NCBI RefSeq assembly: GCF_900172275.1
Contig: NZ_FWFT01000002.1
Coordinates: 310,001 to 374,000, forward strand
Direction: 5' to 3'
DNA from: Pseudooctadecabacter jejudonensis
Lineage (GTDB): Bacteria > Pseudomonadota > Alphaproteobacteria > Rhodobacterales > Rhodobacteraceae
DNA: 64,000 nt
A model generated the notes under the pieces. That model ran no database searches. It was not told where the DNA came from and saw only the letters and a program-made list of their open reading frames with translations. Made by a program: the position numbers and the translations under genes. The stretch's first letter is position 1; the number at the start of each line of letters is the position of its first letter. Positions 24,989-33,807 of this stretch are shown in pieces.

Positions 24989-26164
24989 CTAAGACCGGCG
25001 ATCGGGCGCAAAGGCATAGATGACCAAGCCGCAGCAAATGAGACATCCGTAGAACAAAAACAGCTGGTTGTAGGCGTCGGCGCCGGTCTGCGTCCAACGG
25101 TCCATCAAGCGACCGGTGACAAATTGCATGACGCCCACGCCGCCAATGCCAAAGAGGTTCAACATGGTCACGCCGCGCCCTGTCAGATGATCCGGGAAAA
25201 ACGCGCGGCCATGGGCGATGAGGACAGGAAACGCTGTGCCCCCAATCCCCACCACCGCCAGCAACGCGACCGCACCCCAGATCGACCCACCCGCAGGGAG
25301 GGCGAACAAGGCAAAACACGCCAAGGCGCCCAAGGCATTGCCCCCGAAGACGACCCATTTGCTGGATCCGAACAAACGGTCCGCCGGACCATAGAGGAAA
25401 CTTCCCACGATCATCGCAAGCCCCATGACCAGTGTCACTGACCCGATCATCGCCGTATCAGCGCCAAACACATCTGCGCTGTAGGGGCCCGCCCAGAGAC
25501 CGCGAATGCCCGCAGCAGGCGCGTAATTCACAAACATCATCGGAAAGATCAGCCACAGGGCCGGAATGCGCAGGACGTCAAGAACAGTGCCGCTTTGGCC
25601 AGTGGTCGAAGTGTTGGGGGGATCTTTGACAAATACCCAAAGGGAGGTTGCGATAAGAAGAGTGAGAGCCGCCAGCGTCCACATGGTCTCTCTCCATCCC
25701 AGTGTCTCAACCGCCCAGGCCATGGGGGCCGCACTGGCAAGGTTGCCCACAGACCCGAACCCGATGACAGCCCCCGCAAGGGTCGAGAACATCGCCGCTG
25801 GGTACATCTTGGCAAAGATGTAGTAGCTGGCCATCAGCACAGGCGCGCAGCCCACGCCGATCAACGCCATGGCCCACGCAATATGGGTTGGCGTTGTGGC
25901 CATCGCGAAAACCGCAGCGCCCCCGGCCCCACCCAGTGCAAACAAAGATACGGCGGTCCGTTTCGGGCCGATCCTGTCCAAGGCCTCACCCACGGGGATT
26001 TGCATGGCGGCAAACACAATGAACCACAGCCCGGACGCATAGGCCAAATCTGCGGGGGTCGCGCCCAGATCGGCCTCAAGCGCGGGCGTGAGGACGGCCA
26101 GAAAGGCGCGGTAAAACTGGCTGAGTACATAGGCCAGCACGAGGCAAACAAGACCGATACGCAT
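24989..26164 (-). CDS. MFS transporter
   Basis: 391 residues with twelve predicted spans. The loop 2-3 motif is GEALDRIGPKRTAV; the second-half counterpart is YGPADRLFGSSKWVVFGG. The N-terminal start MRIGLVCLVLAYVLSQFYRA resembles the NarK/oxalate-formate-like group, but no substrate can be inferred. An in-frame extension of more than 150 residues upstream is non-coding in character. It is divergent from the iron permease gene. A 16-base sequence just beyond its stop is an exact copy of the asd 3' end. Confidence 0.85.
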   Translation of the reverse strand: MRIGLVCLVLAYVLSQFYRAFLAVLTPALEADLGATPADLAYASGLWFIVFAAMQIPVGEALDRIGPKRTAVSLFALGGAGGAAVFAMATTPTHIAWAMALIGVGCAPVLMASYYIFAKMYPAAMFSTLAGAVIGFGSVGNLASAAPMAWAVETLGWRETMWTLAALTLLIATSLWVFVKDPPNTSTTGQSGTVLDVLRIPALWLIFPMMFVNYAPAAGIRGLWAGPYSADVFGADTAMIGSVTLVMGLAMIVGSFLYGPADRLFGSSKWVVFGGNALGALACFALFALPAGGSIWGAVALLAVVGIGGTAFPVLIAHGRAFFPDHLTGRGVTMLNLFGIGGVGVMQFVTGRLMDRWTQTGADAYNQLFLFYGCLICCGLVIYAFAPDRRS

Positions 26165-26287
26165 GATGTGGCATTCCTTTGGCCCGATGGGTCGCATGGA
26201 CAGGGACACGAGGGCAAGGGGTCGCATTCCTGACCAAAACAATAGGCCATAGATAGACGGCAGCAGATCAATCAGGTATCGGGCGAT

Positions 26288-27958
26288 ATGACCGACAGCA
26301 CGCACATCAACGACAGCCCCGACCGGCCCACTTGGTTCTTCGCCGACAAAGCGATTGCTGCCGTGGCCTTTACGGTCGCCTTGTTCTGCATGTTGCCCCA
26401 TCTGGCCGTTTTGCTGGCATCCTTTACCAGCGATACAGACACCTTGCGCCATTTGGCTGATACCGTTTTGGCCCGCTACACCGGAAATACGCTTGCCCTT
26501 GTGGTGATCGTCGGCATAGCGACTTTTCTGATCGGCACGGGGGCGGCATGGTTGGTCACGATGTGCGATTTCGTGGGCCGTCGCTGGCTTGAGATTGCGT
26601 TGGTCATACCGTTGGCGTTTCCGGCCTATGTTCTGGCCTATGCCTACACCCATCTGTTGGACCATCCGGGCATTGTGCAAACCACCTTGCGCGATCTGAC
26701 AGGGTGGGGCCCACGGGACTATTGGTTCCCCGAAATTCGCAGCCTAGGTGGGGCGGCTGCGATGCTGTCGCTTGTATTGTATCCTTATGTTTACCTTTTG
26801 GCGCGCGCGGCGTTTCTGGGGCAATCCGGCACGACATTTCTGGCCGCGCGGTCTTTGGGCAAATCCGCACTGGTGGCGTTTTTGACGGTCTCCTTGCCAT
26901 TGGCCCGTCCTGCCATCGCGGCGGGCGTATTGCTGACCATGATGGAAACCATCGCAGATTTTGGAACGGTGTCCTATTTCGGCGTGCAGACGTTCGCCAC
27001 GGGTATTTACAGCAGTTGGTTTTCCATGGCCGACCGAGGGGCCGCCGCACAGCTGTCGCTGGGCCTTTTGGCGTTCGCACTGTTGCTGGCCATGCTGGAA
27101 CGCGCCAACCGAGGGCGCGCGCGGTTTGCAAATGGCAAGCGGCAAGAGGTGATTGGCCGCGTTCGACTGCGGGGCCGCGCGCAGGTGGGTGCCATTGTTC
27201 TGTGCGGGTTGCCGGTGCTGTTCGGCGTCATCATTCCTGTCATTGCCTTATCGGTCATGGCCGTCGGATCAGAGCAAAACCTGCTGAGCCGCAGATACGT
27301 CAAATTCATCACAAACTCCCTGACGCTTGCGGGGATTGCGGCATTGGTCACGGTCGCCATGGCGGTGATCCTCGGTAGTTTCGCACGGTTGCGCAGCACG
27401 CGGGCTGCGACGGGGGCGATGTATGTGGCGCGGGTCGGCTATGCTGTGCCCGGCGGCGTGATCGCCGTGGGCCTGTTGGTGCCCTTCGCGGCCTTTGATA
27501 ACGCGCTTGATGCGTGGATGCGCGCGACCTTTGACGTGTCCACAGGATTGTTGTTCACAGGGTCGATCTGGCTGCTGATCGGGGCCTATATGATCCGCTT
27601 TTTGGCCGCTGCCTTAGGCGCCTATGAGGGCGGCATCGCAAGCGTCAGCCGCAACATCGACGCCGCCAGCCGCGTTTTGGGCGAAAGCTCCGCCGGCACG
27701 ATCCGGCGGGTCCACGTGCCCCTCTTGACCCCCAGCTTGCTGACCGCCGCCTTGATCGTCTTCGTCGATGTCATGAAAGAGCTGCCCGCAACGCTGATCA
27801 TGCGCCCGTTCAACTATGATACGTTGGCGGTGCAGGCCTTCCGGTTGGCATCTGACGAACGGCTGTCGGGCGCTGCGGTGCCAAGCCTGCTGATCGGCGC
27901 GATTGGACTGCTGCCCGTTATCTTGCTGTGCCGCAAAGTTGCCCGTCACGACGCATAA
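26288..27958 (+). CDS. fbpB: Iron(III) ABC transporter permease (fused two-domain)
   Basis: 556 residues containing two BPD-type permease halves. Each has an EAA-like loop: AARSLGKSALVAFLTVSLP in the first half and AASRVLGESSAGTIRRVHVP in the second. This is the FbpB/SfuB/AfuB architecture for periplasmic-binding-protein-dependent Fe3+ uptake, not the BtuC-type used for siderophores. The gene faces fbpA, which lies just beyond a shared bidirectional terminator. No ATPase gene (fbpC) is present here; it must be elsewhere. Confidence 0.92.
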   Translation: MTDSTHINDSPDRPTWFFADKAIAAVAFTVALFCMLPHLAVLLASFTSDTDTLRHLADTVLARYTGNTLALVVIVGIATFLIGTGAAWLVTMCDFVGRRWLEIALVIPLAFPAYVLAYAYTHLLDHPGIVQTTLRDLTGWGPRDYWFPEIRSLGGAAAMLSLVLYPYVYLLARAAFLGQSGTTFLAARSLGKSALVAFLTVSLPLARPAIAAGVLLTMMETIADFGTVSYFGVQTFATGIYSSWFSMADRGAAAQLSLGLLAFALLLAMLERANRGRARFANGKRQEVIGRVRLRGRAQVGAIVLCGLPVLFGVIIPVIALSVMAVGSEQNLLSRRYVKFITNSLTLAGIAALVTVAMAVILGSFARLRSTRAATGAMYVARVGYAVPGGVIAVGLLVPFAAFDNALDAWMRATFDVSTGLLFTGSIWLLIGAYMIRFLAAALGAYEGGIASVSRNIDAASRVLGESSAGTIRRVHVPLLTPSLLTAALIVFVDVMKELPATLIMRPFNYDTLAVQAFRLASDERLSGAAVPSLLIGAIGLLPVILLCRKVARHDA

Positions 27959-27972
27959 ACATGCCCCACAAA

Positions 27973-27998
27973 AAAGGGCGCCGATGAGGGCGCCCTTT
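27973..27998. terminator. Bidirectional Rho-independent terminator between fbpB and fbpA
   Basis: A ten-base-pair stem AAAGGGCGCC / GGCGCCCTTT around GATGAG, with A residues on one side and T residues on the other, so it can stop transcription of both convergent genes. Confidence 0.85.
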
Positions 27999-28029
27999 CG
28001 TGTCTTGATCGGTCCTGAGACCGGCGGGG

Positions 28030-29046
28030 TTATTCCCAACCCACGTCGTTGAAGATCTGCTGGGCGAGCGGCACATTGGCGGCCACATCGCTCAGATCCA
28101 CATCATCAGGCTTGAAGATACCCAAAGTGGCCACGGAGGGCGAGATGCCAACGCCAGGCACCGCTGGGTATTCATCGTTACCGGCGGAGAAATACTGCTG
28201 CGCCTGATCAGAGGCGAGGTATTCAAGGAACAACACAGCGTTGTCGCGGTTTGGTGCGTTTGCTGCAACGCCACCGCCGGACAGGTTCATATGCGCGCCT
28301 TCAGCGTCTTGCGCGGGGAAAACCCAACCGATGTCAGCGCGGGCGTCTTCTGGCAGGCCGTCCACGTCTTTGCGGACGGAACGTGCGAAGTAATAAGTGT
28401 TGGAGATCGAAATATCGCACTCACCCGACACCAGACCGCGCAGCTGATCCGTGTCACCGCCCTGTGGATCACGGGCAAAGTTGTTCACGACGCCCTGCGC
28501 CCAATCACGGGCTGCTTCTTCACCGTGGTTTTCGATAACCGCAGACAGCAAGGTCTGGGAATAGACGTTGGACGAAGACCGGTGGCACACCATGCCTTCA
28601 TAGGCAGGGTCGGCCAGGTCAACATAGGTCATGGGTGGGTTTTCGACGTCGTTCTTATCGTAGAAGATGATCCGCGCACGCTGGGAGAACCCGAACCACT
28701 GATTGTCGGCGTCCTGCAGGTAGCTTGGGATGCGGGCCTCAAGAACGTCGCTTTCGACGGACTGCAGGACGCCTGCATTTTTCGCACGCTCAAGACGTGA
28801 GGTGTCAACGGTCAGCAGAATATCAGCGGGGGAGTTCGCGCCTTCGGCTTCCATACGGGCGATCAATTCGTCCGCATTGCCTTCGATGCGGTTGATGGTG
28901 ATGCCGGTCATGTCCTCAAAGTCAGAGTACAGACGTTCATCCGTGTCGTAGTGACGTGAGGAATAAAGGTTCAACTCACCCTCTGCGAACGCAGGTGCGG
29001 CGGTTGCCATCAAAAGGGCCGAAAGGGTCAGGTTCTTCATTGTCAT
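28030..29046 (-). CDS. fbpA: Iron(III) ABC transporter substrate-binding protein
   Basis: 338 residues with a Sec signal (MTMKNLTLSALLMATAAPAF, cleaved before EGELN). The mature protein opens LNLYSSRHYDTDERLYSDFE, typical of the FbpA/FutA/AfuA group. Tyr-rich iron-contact regions include SNTYYFARSV near residue 215. It captures Fe3+ in the periplasm for the FbpB permease. The ATG at 29046 has GGAG at six bases; an ATG four codons earlier overlaps that site. Its promoter (TTGACC-N17-TATCTG) carries two iron-operator-like inverted repeats. Confidence 0.93.
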   Translation of the reverse strand: MTMKNLTLSALLMATAAPAFAEGELNLYSSRHYDTDERLYSDFEDMTGITINRIEGNADELIARMEAEGANSPADILLTVDTSRLERAKNAGVLQSVESDVLEARIPSYLQDADNQWFGFSQRARIIFYDKNDVENPPMTYVDLADPAYEGMVCHRSSSNVYSQTLLSAVIENHGEEAARDWAQGVVNNFARDPQGGDTDQLRGLVSGECDISISNTYYFARSVRKDVDGLPEDARADIGWVFPAQDAEGAHMNLSGGGVAANAPNRDNAVLFLEYLASDQAQQYFSAGNDEYPAVPGVGISPSVATLGIFKPDDVDLSDVAANVPLAQQIFNDVGWE

Positions 29047-29060
29047 TGGACACTCCATGT

Positions 29061-29083
29061 TATCTGACTTTTTTTGTCAGATA
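29061..29083. promoter_or_regulatory. Iron-responsive operator-like site 1 (TGA-N9-TCA), over the fbpA -10
   Basis: TATCTGAC-N7-GTCAGATA, a perfect eight-base inverted repeat. It contains the TGA-N9-TCA pattern described for RirA iron-responsive operators in alphaproteobacteria, and it overlaps the fbpA -10 element. Confidence 0.65.
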
Positions 29084-29106
29084 CTCTGGGACATCATGCA
29101 GGTCAA
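29078..29106 (-). promoter_or_regulatory. fbpA promoter
   Basis: On the minus strand: -35 TTGACC at 29106-29101, 17-base spacer, -10 TATCTG at 29083-29078. Operator site 1 covers the -10; operator site 2 lies just upstream of the -35. Confidence 0.65.
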
Positions 29107-29110
29107 GCTT

Positions 29111-29131
29111 TTCTGACTAATTTTATCAGAA
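29111..29131. promoter_or_regulatory. Iron-responsive operator-like site 2 (TGA-N9-TCA)
   Basis: TTCTGA-N9-TCAGAA, an inverted repeat with the same TCTGA/TCAGA arms as site 1; centres are about 49 bases apart. Placed between fbpA and the divergent FAD oxidoreductase gene, it could control both. Confidence 0.6.
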
Positions 29132-29193
29132 TTCAGTTTGTCTTGACGGATGGCTGCGTTTGCGGCCCTGTGCAGGAGAGGGAGGCATCGCAT

Positions 29194-30411
29194 ATGGCAG
29201 CACTGGGATTTTCCACCACACCGGCGAAAACATCCTACGATGTCGTCATCATCGGAGGGGCTATGTACGGGTCGGGCGTCGCGTGGTTTCTGACCAATGA
29301 TCCCGACTTTGACGGGTCGGTCTTGGTCATCGAGAAAGACCCGACTTATGAAAAGTGTGCCACAGCACATACCAATTCGTGCATCAGGCAACAGTTCAGC
29401 AACCCGCTGAACGTAGAGATCAGCCGATTTGGCGCCCAGTTCATCAAGGGCTTTCGCGAACACATGGGCGGTGACACGCGGGTGCCGGAGCTGTCGATCC
29501 AAAACTATGGCTACATGTATCTGGCCGATGACGACGCCTTCGCCCAACAGCTGCGCGCCTCCCATGCAGTCCAGTCTGCGGCGGGGGCTGCCACGCAACT
29601 GATGACCGCGGATGAGATCGCGGCCGCCTATCCGTTTTACAACGTCGATGACATTGTGCTTGGGTCGATCAATACGGTTGACGAAGGCTATTGGGACGGC
29701 GGCACCGTGTTTGATTGGTTCCGCCGGTCCGCCCGCGAACGGGGCGTCGAATATCTGGCAGGCGAGGTTGCCGCCCTGCGTCTGGCTGGCGGCAAGGTCG
29801 AGGCTGTCGTGCTGACGACCGGTGAGGCCATTGGCTGCGGTCAGGTTGTCAACGCCAGTGGAACCCGAGGCGCAAAAACAGCGGCCATGGCGGGGATCGC
29901 CCTGCCGGTTGAACCGCGCAAACGCTTCAGCTGGATCTTCTCTGCCGAACAACCTCTCGAACAGGACTTGCCGCTGACAATTGATCCCAGCGGTGTGCAT
30001 TTCCGACAGGACGGACCGCAGACTTATTTGGCGGGCGGGCACTCAGATGTGGACCCAGCCGTCGACTTCGATGACTTCACAATGGATCACGCCCTTTGGG
30101 AAGACAAAATCTGGCCCACCATCGCCACCCGCATTCCCCAGTTCGAGGCCATTAAGGTCGTGACCGAATGGGCGGGCCATTACGATTATAACACCTTCGA
30201 TCACAACGCGATTTTGGGGCCGCATCCTGAGGTGACGAATTTTCATTTCCTCAATGGGTTCTCGGGCCACGGGCTACAGCAAACGCCTGCACTCGGGCGC
30301 GGCACGGCTGAGATGTTGGTGCACGGTGGCTACCGCACGCTTGACCTCAGCCCATTCGGGTTTGACCGGATCAGCAAAGGGGCGCCGTTTCGCGAAAACG
30401 CGGTGATTTAA
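29194..30411 (+). CDS. FAD-dependent oxidoreductase (DAO family)
   Basis: 405 residues. The FAD-binding Rossmann motif VVIIGGAMYGSGVAWFL is near residue 20 and IEKDPTYEKCATA gives the ribose-binding Glu. Substrate-domain blocks FNGFSGHGLQQTPALGR and NASGTRG are typical of the DadA/glycine oxidase/sarcosine-oxidase-like group. It probably oxidises an amino acid or amine. GGAGG supports the ATG at 29194. It is divergent from fbpA and shares the intergenic region with the two iron-operator-like sites, suggesting iron-linked expression. Confidence 0.88.
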   Translation: MAALGFSTTPAKTSYDVVIIGGAMYGSGVAWFLTNDPDFDGSVLVIEKDPTYEKCATAHTNSCIRQQFSNPLNVEISRFGAQFIKGFREHMGGDTRVPELSIQNYGYMYLADDDAFAQQLRASHAVQSAAGAATQLMTADEIAAAYPFYNVDDIVLGSINTVDEGYWDGGTVFDWFRRSARERGVEYLAGEVAALRLAGGKVEAVVLTTGEAIGCGQVVNASGTRGAKTAAMAGIALPVEPRKRFSWIFSAEQPLEQDLPLTIDPSGVHFRQDGPQTYLAGGHSDVDPAVDFDDFTMDHALWEDKIWPTIATRIPQFEAIKVVTEWAGHYDYNTFDHNAILGPHPEVTNFHFLNGFSGHGLQQTPALGRGTAEMLVHGGYRTLDLSPFGFDRISKGAPFRENAVI

Positions 30412-30426
30412 CGCCCCAGAGCGTGT

Positions 30427-33400
30427 TTAGAACTGCGCCACCAAGTTGATAAAGCTGCCGCCTTCGTCGAAATCAATATCCGTCAAATCGCTGGACACTG
30501 TCCCAAAATTATAGCCAACGCCCAGTTTCACGTTCGGCCCAAGGTTGCGGTAAACCGCGCCCAGCGCACCAAATTCCGTCGTCTCTGTCTGGTCAAACCG
30601 CATTGCGCGCACCTCAACCAAGGCATCCCAGTTGTGCAGGAAATGATAGCGCGCGTTGGCCACCAGAAGGGCTGCGTTGTTTTCGGTGAATGCCGTGGCG
30701 GCATCGGGCGCAGTCTCAGACAGGCGCACGCCGATTTTGCCGCCCAAGGTCCATTCCTCATTCAGGTCATAGGACGCATCAAAGCTGAGGACATGGCTGC
30801 GCTGCAGGGATCCTGGCGTGTCGCTGTTGTCCAGCTGCTGGCCGTAGGTGTCTTCCAGATAGCGGTAGCGGAACAGCATGTTCAGACGTTCATTGTCGAT
30901 GGGGCGGTAGGCATAGCCCAGCTGCGCATCGATCAAATCACCGCTTTCGACGATGGTGCCATCGCCAGATGTGGTGGCCGCATCAAGACGGAAAATCAGG
31001 CGGCGTTCTTCATCGATTTTATGCGCGACATCAGCGACCAAAAGAACCGTTTCACTGTCTCGGTCGCTGCCAGACAGCGTACCATCATCGGTGCGATATT
31101 CTAACCGAGCGGACGCTGTCGTGCTGGCATCCTGATACGCCATCCCAAGCCCGAGGCCCCGACGCTCGTAGTCTCCATTCACATCATCGCGGACCTGTCC
31201 GAATTCGACAGACGCCGTGTAGGTCAGATAATCGGACACCTCATACGAGACACCATAGGCCGATGTCAGGGACCGATGGGCCCCGAACATATCGTAGGTG
31301 TTTTCGCCATAAGTGGACCAGCCACCACCCAGGTCGCGACTGCCGCCAAAGATCAGACGCCCGTCATCATTGCCCACCAAATCGACGCCCGCGATGTCGC
31401 GGTCGGGGTCGAGTTCGTATCCGAAGTAGGTGCTGTCCTGTTCACCACGTTCCTGACGGAAGACGATACGCGCGCCTGTGCCCTGATCCCCGTCGGACAC
31501 TTCGCCCTCAACCGTCCAGGTGTCGGCAAACGCATAAGATCCGCCGAGGCCAACGCGGTCATTCGCCTCGATCGTGCCGGACCGGTCCAAGGTGCTTTGG
31601 ACGTAACCAAAGACAGTGAGGTCGTCGCTTGGCGCATAGGTCAGACGCACGGCGGCATCGGTACGGGTGCCGATTTCGGTGCCGTCATCGCGGTCGGTGT
31701 AGCCGAGCCCTGCCGCCAAAGTCAGCGCTGGGTTGAGGGCATAGGACACCTCAACCGTGCCTTCGCGTTCTATGTCACCGGCATCCGACGTCAGATCATC
31801 ATAGGCCGCGGCAATCGACAAACGGTCACTGACCTGCGCATCCAGCGCCACGCCCCAAAGGGTTTCATCGGCGTCAATGTCATAGTCGAGGGTCGAAAAT
31901 CCTTCGGTACGTTTTTCAAAATAAGTCGCAATCGCGCCCTCGGCCGACAAGCCCAGATCAGACAGGTTTGCCCCAGCCTCGAGCCTGTAGGCCTCACCCG
32001 TGCCGCCGGCGTCGGTCTGCGTGTCGAACACCAAACCCCCATCGGACGAAATGGAAGACGTGAAGCCCGGCCCTTCGCTGCGCGCGTAATCCAAGGAGAC
32101 ATATGCGGTCGGGCTTGGTTGCCACAGCAGATCGACACCGATGGCCTGTTGGTCATCGCCTGTGCCGTTGTCTTCGGACATGGCGGTGACGCCAATGCGG
32201 ATGTCGTCTGTCACCCAAGCCTCGGCCCGTCCGCCATAGGCAAAGGTGTCAACGTCCTGTGCCGTAGGGCTGTATTCGTATTGCGCGATCAATGCGGTTT
32301 CCGTGTTCCCGCCGGGGGCTGTGACAATCACACCGTCGGTCCCGCCATAGCTCGACAAGGGTGCGGACAGTGTCACGACGCCTTGGATGTAGTTGATCGA
32401 ATAATCCTGACCCGCGACCAGTTCACGTGTTTCCAACACCCGACCTGTCGACGCATCGCGGACCTGAACACTTATGGTTTCCGACCCGATCCCGATGTCT
32501 GAGCGGTTGAGGAAATAAACAGCCCCGCCGGTGCCGATCAGCACATCGCGTTGCGCCAGCCGTTCGGGCTGGGCCGAGTAAAGATCAACCGAAGCGCGAG
32601 GCGCGCCCTCAGACGTCACATCCGAGGTCTCATAATGGCCCGTCAGGCCATAAAGTGTGCGTTCGTTGCGCAGATAGCCGCCCTGCACCTGTGCTTGGTA
32701 ATTGCCCCACAGGAGGAAATTGTTATCCCTCTCCACCCGCAGATAAATACGACCTTGGGTCGGGGTATCATCCACGATGGTGCTGTCGTCACCATAGGTC
32801 GGGTACAGATCATCCGGGTCGATGCGCAGCAGCACCGAGCGCGGATCGCGTTCGTCCAGATCTGACAACAGATCTTCAAGCGGACCAACACCCGTGTCGA
32901 TCTGCGCCGTAAGTTGCACGCCATTGGCGAAGTGGCCGTTTACGTAGCCCGCAGCCCGCCCTTCGCTGTATGTTTCAGTCACCCCGTCCGAGCGACGCGT
33001 GCCGTAGGTCAGATCAGCGGTCGCAACATAGAACCAATCGGCGCGCGGCACGGTGATGTCACGCACCAGATCGACGTTCTGGCCCGCACCGGTCACTTGC
33101 ACCCCAACAGGATGCGCACCAGCTGGCAGGATACGTTGTACGGCAAACCGGCCTGACGCGTCCGGGCGGATCACCTCACCCATGGTTTGCACCCGCGCGC
33201 CCTGCGGCACGGAGGAGCCGGACACCGTCACAGCGCCACCGTGCACGGGTATTCCGCGCCGCGCGGTGGCATCTGTGCCGTCTTCAACGCCGTCTGCACG
33301 CAACCGACTGTCAGCGCGGTTCAGGGACAGAGGTGCCGTTTCATCATACCGTCCGCGCGCATCGTAGACGCGGTGGGTGGCATAGATGTCGCCATCGGGC

Positions 33401-33807
33401 ACCTGAACCGTGGTGGTGCCATTTGGCGCGATGGGCCGTGTCGCCACCAAACGCGGGGCACCGGCACCGGAGGTGTCATAGAGGCGGATTTCGCCACGTG
33501 TGACATAGGCCGGATAGTTCATCGCAGATTGCAGGGTGACAGACGGACCGACGGGGCCCTCAATCTCCAGATCAAGAACGGGGGTCGCGGTCAGGCCGTC
33601 GTACTGAATGCGCACATCTGCCTGATCCAGCTGCGCGTCCGGACGACGGACCTGCTGTTGAATAGAAGCATCCCCTGCCGTTGGCGCACCGTTGATTGTG
33701 ATCAGAAAGCCCGCACCCTCTTGCGCGATGATCGGTGTGGCGAAGGTCACGCAGCTGCCCAGCAAAACTGCGCGCAAGGGCAAACGAGACGACATGAACT
33801 GAACCAT
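30427..33807 (-). CDS. Large outer-membrane beta-barrel protein paired with the giant repeat protein
   Basis: 1126 residues. A signal peptide (about residues 1-28, cut near IIAQ) is followed by Ig-like/carboxypeptidase-regulatory-like domains (GRFAVQRILPAGAHPVGV). A conserved block around residues 300-420 includes LYPTYGDDSTIVDDTPTQGR and RVERDNNFLLWGNYQAQ. About 600 residues of alternating amphipathic strands follow, ending in Phe (INLVAQF), the outer-membrane barrel signature. There is no TonB box, plug or POTRA domain that I can see, so it is neither a typical TonB receptor nor a TpsB secretor. Its ATG overlaps the stop of the giant gene (TAATG). It probably anchors, exports or displays that protein. 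Confidence 0.82.
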   Translation of the reverse strand: MVQFMSSRLPLRAVLLGSCVTFATPIIAQEGAGFLITINGAPTAGDASIQQQVRRPDAQLDQADVRIQYDGLTATPVLDLEIEGPVGPSVTLQSAMNYPAYVTRGEIRLYDTSGAGAPRLVATRPIAPNGTTTVQVPDGDIYATHRVYDARGRYDETAPLSLNRADSRLRADGVEDGTDATARRGIPVHGGAVTVSGSSVPQGARVQTMGEVIRPDASGRFAVQRILPAGAHPVGVQVTGAGQNVDLVRDITVPRADWFYVATADLTYGTRRSDGVTETYSEGRAAGYVNGHFANGVQLTAQIDTGVGPLEDLLSDLDERDPRSVLLRIDPDDLYPTYGDDSTIVDDTPTQGRIYLRVERDNNFLLWGNYQAQVQGGYLRNERTLYGLTGHYETSDVTSEGAPRASVDLYSAQPERLAQRDVLIGTGGAVYFLNRSDIGIGSETISVQVRDASTGRVLETRELVAGQDYSINYIQGVVTLSAPLSSYGGTDGVIVTAPGGNTETALIAQYEYSPTAQDVDTFAYGGRAEAWVTDDIRIGVTAMSEDNGTGDDQQAIGVDLLWQPSPTAYVSLDYARSEGPGFTSSISSDGGLVFDTQTDAGGTGEAYRLEAGANLSDLGLSAEGAIATYFEKRTEGFSTLDYDIDADETLWGVALDAQVSDRLSIAAAYDDLTSDAGDIEREGTVEVSYALNPALTLAAGLGYTDRDDGTEIGTRTDAAVRLTYAPSDDLTVFGYVQSTLDRSGTIEANDRVGLGGSYAFADTWTVEGEVSDGDQGTGARIVFRQERGEQDSTYFGYELDPDRDIAGVDLVGNDDGRLIFGGSRDLGGGWSTYGENTYDMFGAHRSLTSAYGVSYEVSDYLTYTASVEFGQVRDDVNGDYERRGLGLGMAYQDASTTASARLEYRTDDGTLSGSDRDSETVLLVADVAHKIDEERRLIFRLDAATTSGDGTIVESGDLIDAQLGYAYRPIDNERLNMLFRYRYLEDTYGQQLDNSDTPGSLQRSHVLSFDASYDLNEEWTLGGKIGVRLSETAPDAATAFTENNAALLVANARYHFLHNWDALVEVRAMRFDQTETTEFGALGAVYRNLGPNVKLGVGYNFGTVSSDLTDIDFDEGGSFINLVAQF

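Noticed and set aside
30427-33807. Barrel protein as a TonB-dependent receptor or TpsB-type transporter
   Set aside because: I could not find a TonB box, plug domain or POTRA repeats; the N-terminal half looks Ig-like instead.
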